A DNA stretch of 64,000 nucleotides, taken from assembly GCF_001662075.1 (NCBI RefSeq), contig NZ_LYPL01000002.1, forward strand, positions 558,001 to 622,000, given 5' to 3'. Within the stretch, counting starts at the first letter, position 1. The number at the start of each line of letters is the position of its first letter. The notes below the pieces were generated by a model, which searched no databases, had not been told where the DNA came from, and saw nothing but the letters and a program-made list of their open reading frames with translations. This DNA is from Rhizobium bangladeshense (lineage in GTDB: Bacteria > Pseudomonadota > Alphaproteobacteria > Rhizobiales > Rhizobiaceae). Shown here one piece after another: positions 60,725 to 64,000 of this stretch. Both the position numbers and the translations under genes were made by a program.

Positions 60725-62029
60725 ATGGCAGAGGCAGCAGTGGACCGGAGTTCTAAATCCGGCTTGGGTCCGGCTGGCAAGCCATTTTCCAGCTTCGAGC
60801 GCCTCGTGGCGTGGCGCTATCTGCGCGCCCGCCGCAAGGAGGCCTTCATCTCGGTGATCGCCGGCTTCTCCTTCGTCGGCATCATGCTCGGCGTCGCGAC
60901 GCTGATCATCGTCATGGCCGTCATGAACGGCTTCCGCACCGAGCTCGTCTCCCGCATCCTCGGCATCAACGGCCATATGATCGTCCAGCCGTCCGATGGC
61001 CCCTTCACCGATTATCCCGACCTCGCCAGCAGGCTGGCCGCCGTGCCCGGCGTCAAGATGGCGCTGCCGCTGGTGGAAGGCCAGGTGCTCGCTTCCGCTC
61101 AGGCGGGCGGCAGCACCGGTGCGCTGGTGCGCGGCGCCCGCGCCGACGACCTGACCAAGCTCAAGACCATTTCCGACAATATCAAATCCGGCGACATGGT
61201 GGGTTATGCCTCCGGTCAAGGCGTGCTGATCGGCACGCGTATGGCCGACCAGCTTGGCCTTCGCGTCGGCGACCTCATTACGCTGACGTCTCCAGATGGT
61301 GACATCACGCCGATGGGTGTCAGCCCCCGCGTTAAGTCCTACAAGATCTCCGGCCTGTTCGAGATCGGCATGTCGGAATATGATTCCTCGATCATCTTCA
61401 TGCCGCTCGAGGAAGCGCAGCTCTATTTCAATGCCGAGGGGCTGGTGCAGTCGATCGAGCTTTTCGTCGATCACCCCGACGATATCGACGCTCTGAGGCC
61501 CAAAGTGGAGGAAGCGGCCGGCCGCCAGATCAACCTCACCGACTGGCGCCAGCGCAACCAGACCTTCTTTTCGGCGCTGCAGGTCGAGCGTAACGTTATG
61601 TTCATGATCCTGACGCTGATCGTGCTGGTTGCGGCGCTGAACATCATCTCCGGCCTGATCATGCTGGTGAAGGACAAGGGCAGCGATATCGCCATCCTGC
61701 GCACCATGGGCGCCAGCGCCGGCGCGATCATGCGCATCTTCTTCATGACCGGGGCGGCGATCGGCATCGTCGGCACTATCGCCGGTGTGCTACTCGGCGT
61801 TGTCGTCTGCCTCAATATCGAATCCATCCGCCAGTTCTTCTCCTGGATCTCCGGCACCGTGATCTTCAATCCGCAGGTCTATTTCCTCAGCCAGCTGCCG
61901 GCCGAGATGCAGCTCAGCGAAACCATTTCGATCGTCGTCATGGCGCTGACGCTCTCCTTCATCGCGACGATCTTTCCGGCCTGGCGCGCCTCCAGGCTCG
62001 ATCCGGTGCAGGCCCTGCGCTACGAATAA
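60725..62029 (+). CDS. lolC: Lipoprotein-releasing system permease, LolC/LolE family
   Basis: 434 aa. A first span (about residues 45-68) after [20 protein letters not shown], a long periplasmic MacB-PCD domain (about 70-290), and three C-terminal spans of the FtsX family ([19 protein letters not shown] and [18 protein letters not shown]) are visible. It releases lipoproteins from the inner membrane for transfer to LolA. Only one permease gene is present, so it probably forms a homodimer as in other alphaproteobacteria. GGAGG precedes the ATG. Confidence 0.93.
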   Translation: MAEAAVDRSSKSGLGPAGKPFSSFERLVAWRYLRARRKEAFISVIAGFSFVGIMLGVATLIIVMAVMNGFRTELVSRILGINGHMIVQPSDGPFTDYPDLASRLAAVPGVKMALPLVEGQVLASAQAGGSTGALVRGARADDLTKLKTISDNIKSGDMVGYASGQGVLIGTRMADQLGLRVGDLITLTSPDGDITPMGVSPRVKSYKISGLFEIGMSEYDSSIIFMPLEEAQLYFNAEGLVQSIELFVDHPDDIDALRPKVEEAAGRQINLTDWRQRNQTFFSALQVERNVMFMILTLIVLVAALNIISGLIMLVKDKGSDIAILRTMGASAGAIMRIFFMTGAAIGIVGTIAGVLLGVVVCLNIESIRQFFSWISGTVIFNPQVYFLSQLPAEMQLSETISIVVMALTLSFIATIFPAWRASRLDPVQALRYE

Positions 62030-62043
62030 GGAATGCCGTCTTC

Positions 62044-62727
62044 ATGAATCGCAACGTCGTTCTCAAGCTTACCGGCGTCGAGCGCCATTACGGGCAGGGC
62101 GATACGCTGCTCCCGATCCTGAAGGGCGCGGATTTTTCGCTGTCGAAGGGCGAGATCGTCGCTCTCGTCGCTCCGTCGGGCACCGGCAAGTCGACCCTGC
62201 TGCATATTGCCGGCCTGCTGGAGCATCCAGACGGTGGTGAAGTCACCATCAACGGCCATGCCTGCGACGGCCTTTCAGATGAGAAACGTACCGCGATCCG
62301 CCGCAGCGAGATCGGCTTCGTCTACCAGTTCCATCACCTCCTCCCGGAATTTTCGGCGCTTGAAAACATCATGATGCCGCAGCTGATCGCTGGCCTGTCC
62401 TGGAAGGAAGCGGGCGAGCGGGCCGGCCAGCTTCTCGACTACATGCGCATCGGCCATCGCGGTTCCCATCGCCCGGCCGAACTATCAGGTGGCGAGCAGC
62501 AGCGTGTTGCGATCGCCCGCGCCGTCGCCAATGCGCCGACCCTGCTTCTGGCCGACGAGCCGACCGGTAATCTCGACCCGGAAACAGCAAGCTACGTCTT
62601 CGACGCGCTCGAGGCCCTGGTGCGCCAGTCCGGCCTCGCCGCCCTTATCGCCACGCACAACCACGAACTCGCCCGCCGCATGGATCGGCGCGTGACGATC
62701 TCCGACGGCAGGGTCGTCGATTTCTGA
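62044..62727 (+). CDS. lolD: Lipoprotein-releasing ABC transporter ATPase
   Basis: 227 aa. Walker A is [13 protein letters not shown], signature [20 protein letters not shown], Walker [16 protein letters not shown], and the switch histidine is in [10 protein letters not shown]. It powers lipoprotein extraction with the LolC-type permease, whose stop is 14 bp upstream. It is followed by a degenerate RIME-like stretch. Confidence 0.95.
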   Translation: MNRNVVLKLTGVERHYGQGDTLLPILKGADFSLSKGEIVALVAPSGTGKSTLLHIAGLLEHPDGGEVTINGHACDGLSDEKRTAIRRSEIGFVYQFHHLLPEFSALENIMMPQLIAGLSWKEAGERAGQLLDYMRIGHRGSHRPAELSGGEQQRVAIARAVANAPTLLLADEPTGNLDPETASYVFDALEALVRQSGLAALIATHNHELARRMDRRVTISDGRVVDF

Positions 62728-62735
62728 TCGATTTC

Positions 62736-62777
62736 GCTTGGACGTGCACAGTGGTTGCGGGACTAAGACGAAGAGAT
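62736..62777. repeat. Degenerate RIME-like remnant, copy E
   Basis: TCGCTTGG, GTGCACAGTGGTTGCGGGAC and TAAGACGAAG align in order with the middle and end of palindrome 1 of the other copies, but the arms no longer pair. It lies in the 94-bp gap after lolD. Confidence 0.4.
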
Positions 62778-62821
62778 GACGCCTCTGGCGGCAGGTTCGA
62801 ATCGACCCGCCTCCGGCTCCA

Positions 62822-63286
62822 TCAGGGGATGATCAGTCCGCCGCGATAGTCGAGCGCGTAGGCCTTCCGTCCGTCGACCATGATGCATTCATGACCGCTG
62901 AACCGTTCACAGCCGCCTTCGCTGCGATCGACACATCGGCCGAACGGATGGTCGAATTCCATTACGCCGAGAAAGCGGCCCTGCCGGTACATGGCAGAGA
63001 GCGCCGCCTTGATCACTGTTCCCGCTGCGCTGGCATCGATGAGATCAGGCGCCATGACCCAGCCGAAATAATTCATCGCCCAGATCGGCTCGTCGGCAAA
63101 CCACACCACCTCCTGTCCGGCGAAGTCGGTGCCGCCGAAATAGCTGTCGAGATAGCGCCAGCCGCCGCGCTCGTTGCCGATATCGTGAGACCCCGGCCGG
63201 CAGGGCGGGCGCAGCACGCCGCCCCCGACATAGGTCGCGGCCTTGGCCTCTACGATGAAGTCATTCAGCACCGTGGTATCCAGCAT
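62822..63286 (-). CDS. DUF5680 family protein, LexA-box controlled
   Basis: 154 aa from the ATG at 63284-63286 with GGGAGG 9 bases upstream; a GTG at 63295 is too close to that site. The DUF5680 pattern is FIVEAKAATYVGGGVLRPPC, then RYLDSYFGGTDFAGQEVVWF and PIWAMNYFGWVMAPDLI. The function is unknown. A LexA-box match at 63335-63349 lies 49 bp upstream, so it is probably damage-inducible. I do not see a catalytic motif; the protein has a Cys pair near the C-terminus (CVDRSEGGCERF). Confidence 0.8.
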   Translation of the reverse strand: MLDTTVLNDFIVEAKAATYVGGGVLRPPCRPGSHDIGNERGGWRYLDSYFGGTDFAGQEVVWFADEPIWAMNYFGWVMAPDLIDASAAGTVIKAALSAMYRQGRFLGVMEFDHPFGRCVDRSEGGCERFSGHECIMVDGRKAYALDYRGGLIIP

Positions 63287-63334
63287 TATCGTCACCTCCC
63301 TGAGTCACCATGTACGGATGTAGCAGAACAATTA

Positions 63335-63349
63335 GAACATAAACTGAAC
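63335..63349 (-). promoter_or_regulatory. LexA box upstream of the DUF5680 gene
   Basis: GAAC-ATAAACT-GAAC, that is GTTC-N7-GTTC on the minus strand, matches the alphaproteobacterial SOS box exactly. An additional GAAC half-site is at 63326-63329. Confidence 0.75.
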
Positions 63350-63520
63350 AAATGCGGGAGCCTTTGTCGTTGGCGGGATGTGTCCACGTTCCTTGCGGCA
63401 CCGGGCTGGCGAGGCTGCGGCTCGGCATCTCAATCCGTCGCCGAAGCTTTCACCGAATCGTTGCGTCGCCGGGGTCTTTTTCAAACGCAAGCAGGGAGGA
63501 AAAGATTCCTGTTGACATTG

Positions 63521-63535
63521 GAACATAGATCGAAC
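63521..63535 (+). promoter_or_regulatory. LexA box upstream of the 28-aa microprotein
   Basis: GAAC-ATAGATC-GAAC is a full match to the GAAC-N7-GAAC alphaproteobacterial LexA box. A TTGACA (63512-63517) overlapping its left side could be the -35 element, so bound LexA would cover the promoter. Confidence 0.78.
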
Positions 63536-63566
63536 AAATTGAAAACATAACGAGTAAAGGAGAGCC

Positions 63567-63653
63567 ATGACTGACATGATCCGTGATATCGCAGCATTCA
63601 CCTCCATCGCAATGTTCGTTGCCAGCTTCTCGCTCATCGTCATCGCGATCTAA
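63567..63653 (+). CDS. SOS-controlled 28-aa single-span membrane microprotein
   Basis: 28 codons from the ATG at 63567, with AAAGGAGAGCC directly upstream, to the TAA at 63651-63653. The N-terminus MTDMIRDIAAFTSIA is short and slightly charged. A hydrophobic helix of about 18 residues (AMFVASFSLIVIAI at its end) runs to the C-terminus, so it should sit in the inner membrane. A LexA box lies 32 bp upstream. Size, topology and SOS control recall Caulobacter SidA, a 29-aa division inhibitor, and LexA-controlled TisB-type toxins, but sequence identity is not evident. It is 117 bp before dnaE. Confidence 0.6.
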   Translation: MTDMIRDIAAFTSIAMFVASFSLIVIAI

Positions 63654-63769
63654 AGTTTTCAGGGGACTGCATGACCATCATGCGGTTCGAACGCGGGTCT
63701 TCTTCTGGACATCATCGCCCTCCATGCCGACAATGCGTCTGATTCATTCGGTGATTGGGAAGGCATGTT

Positions 63770-64000
63770 ATGGCGGATACGGTAAAGGCTTCGACGGGTG
63801 AGGCAATCGGCGGCACGCCGGGCTTCATTCACCTGCGGGTCCATTCCGCTTATTCGCTTCTCGAAGGCGCCCTGCCGCTGAAGAAGATCCTCTATAAGGC
63901 GACCGGCGACAACCAGCCGGCCATCGCGATTACCGACACCAACAATCTGTTCGTCGCCCTGGAATTCTCCCAGAAGGCAATGGACGAGGGGCTGCAACCG
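63770..64000 (+). CDS. dnaE: DNA polymerase III alpha subunit, partial (5' end)
   Basis: 77 codons of the N-terminus are visible; the gene runs off the right edge. The PHP domain starts at FIHLRVHSAYSLLEGALPLK, followed by AIAITDTNNLFVALEFSQKA, as in DnaE1. The ATG at 63770 is preceded by GGGAAGG. An SOS-controlled gene just upstream of the replicative polymerase is notable. This short piece alone does not separate dnaE1 from dnaE2, but the PHP sequence and position favour the replicative form. Confidence 0.93.
   Translation, partial: MADTVKASTGEAIGGTPGFIHLRVHSAYSLLEGALPLKKILYKATGDNQPAIAITDTNNLFVALEFSQKAMDEGLQP

Overview
The window is about 62% GC by eye and reads as a chromosomal segment of a Rhizobiales alphaproteobacterium, most like Rhizobium leguminosarum or R. 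etli. The reasons are the gene order (rplM-rpsI, argC-speB, clpP-clpX-lon-hupB, a 14-subunit nuo operon with separate nuoC and nuoD followed by birA-rnj-mce-proS-lolCD-dnaE), several copies of a two-palindrome intergenic repeat of the rhizobial RIME type, GTTC-N7-GTTC LexA boxes, and alphaproteobacterial families such as DUF2842 and DUF1467. No sequence search was run, so species-level placement is inference.

Layout. 1-5100: a surface-polysaccharide block (partial GT-B glycosyltransferase, Wza-type export lipoprotein, Wzc/GumC-like co-polymerase with an eroded ATPase region, CelD-type GNAT protein), possibly the unipolar polysaccharide/glucomannan locus. 5200-10540: heme A synthase, a TauE/SafE permease, argC, agmatinase, and rpsI-rplM with a promoter and an attenuator-like hairpin. 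10843-18750: mixed metabolic and hypothetical genes (LysR regulator with divergent DUF1127 gene, enoyl-CoA hydratase family protein, EamA permease, CoA-binding protein, MetY, L,D-transpeptidase, hypotheticals, cupin). 18911-24024: two cyclic-di-GMP proteins flanking a cytochrome P450. 24395-29901: ClpP, ClpX, Lon, HU. 30028-33453: FMN riboswitch with a RibN-type riboflavin importer, then a Pho-box-preceded secreted phytase-family protein. 33454-37601: small redox and hypothetical genes. 37885-38578: one tRNA-Val and two identical tRNA-Asp genes.

38826-55498 is the complete proton-pumping NADH dehydrogenase operon (nuoABCDEFGHIJKLMN). It carries two non-canonical proteins: a 90-aa secreted protein overlapping the nuoD stop, and a helix-hairpin-helix protein between nuoF and nuoG whose C-terminal domain also appears as the C-terminal extension of NuoE. 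Between nuoC and nuoD sits a 451-bp element with 29-bp imperfect terminal inverted repeats built from a GCGAATA heptamer. It encloses a decayed four-helix-bundle (S23/IVP family) gene.

Downstream of nuoN come birA, RNase J, methylmalonyl-CoA epimerase, a DUF1467 protein, proS, lolC/E, lolD, a DUF5680 gene, and the start of dnaE, which runs off the right edge. The 280-bp divergent region before dnaE holds two LexA-box-like sites. One faces the DUF5680 gene and the other a 28-codon single-membrane-span microprotein, a layout resembling SOS-induced division inhibitors such as Caulobacter SidA. I consider this microprotein/DUF5680 pair and the nuoC-nuoD element the two most interesting parts of the window.
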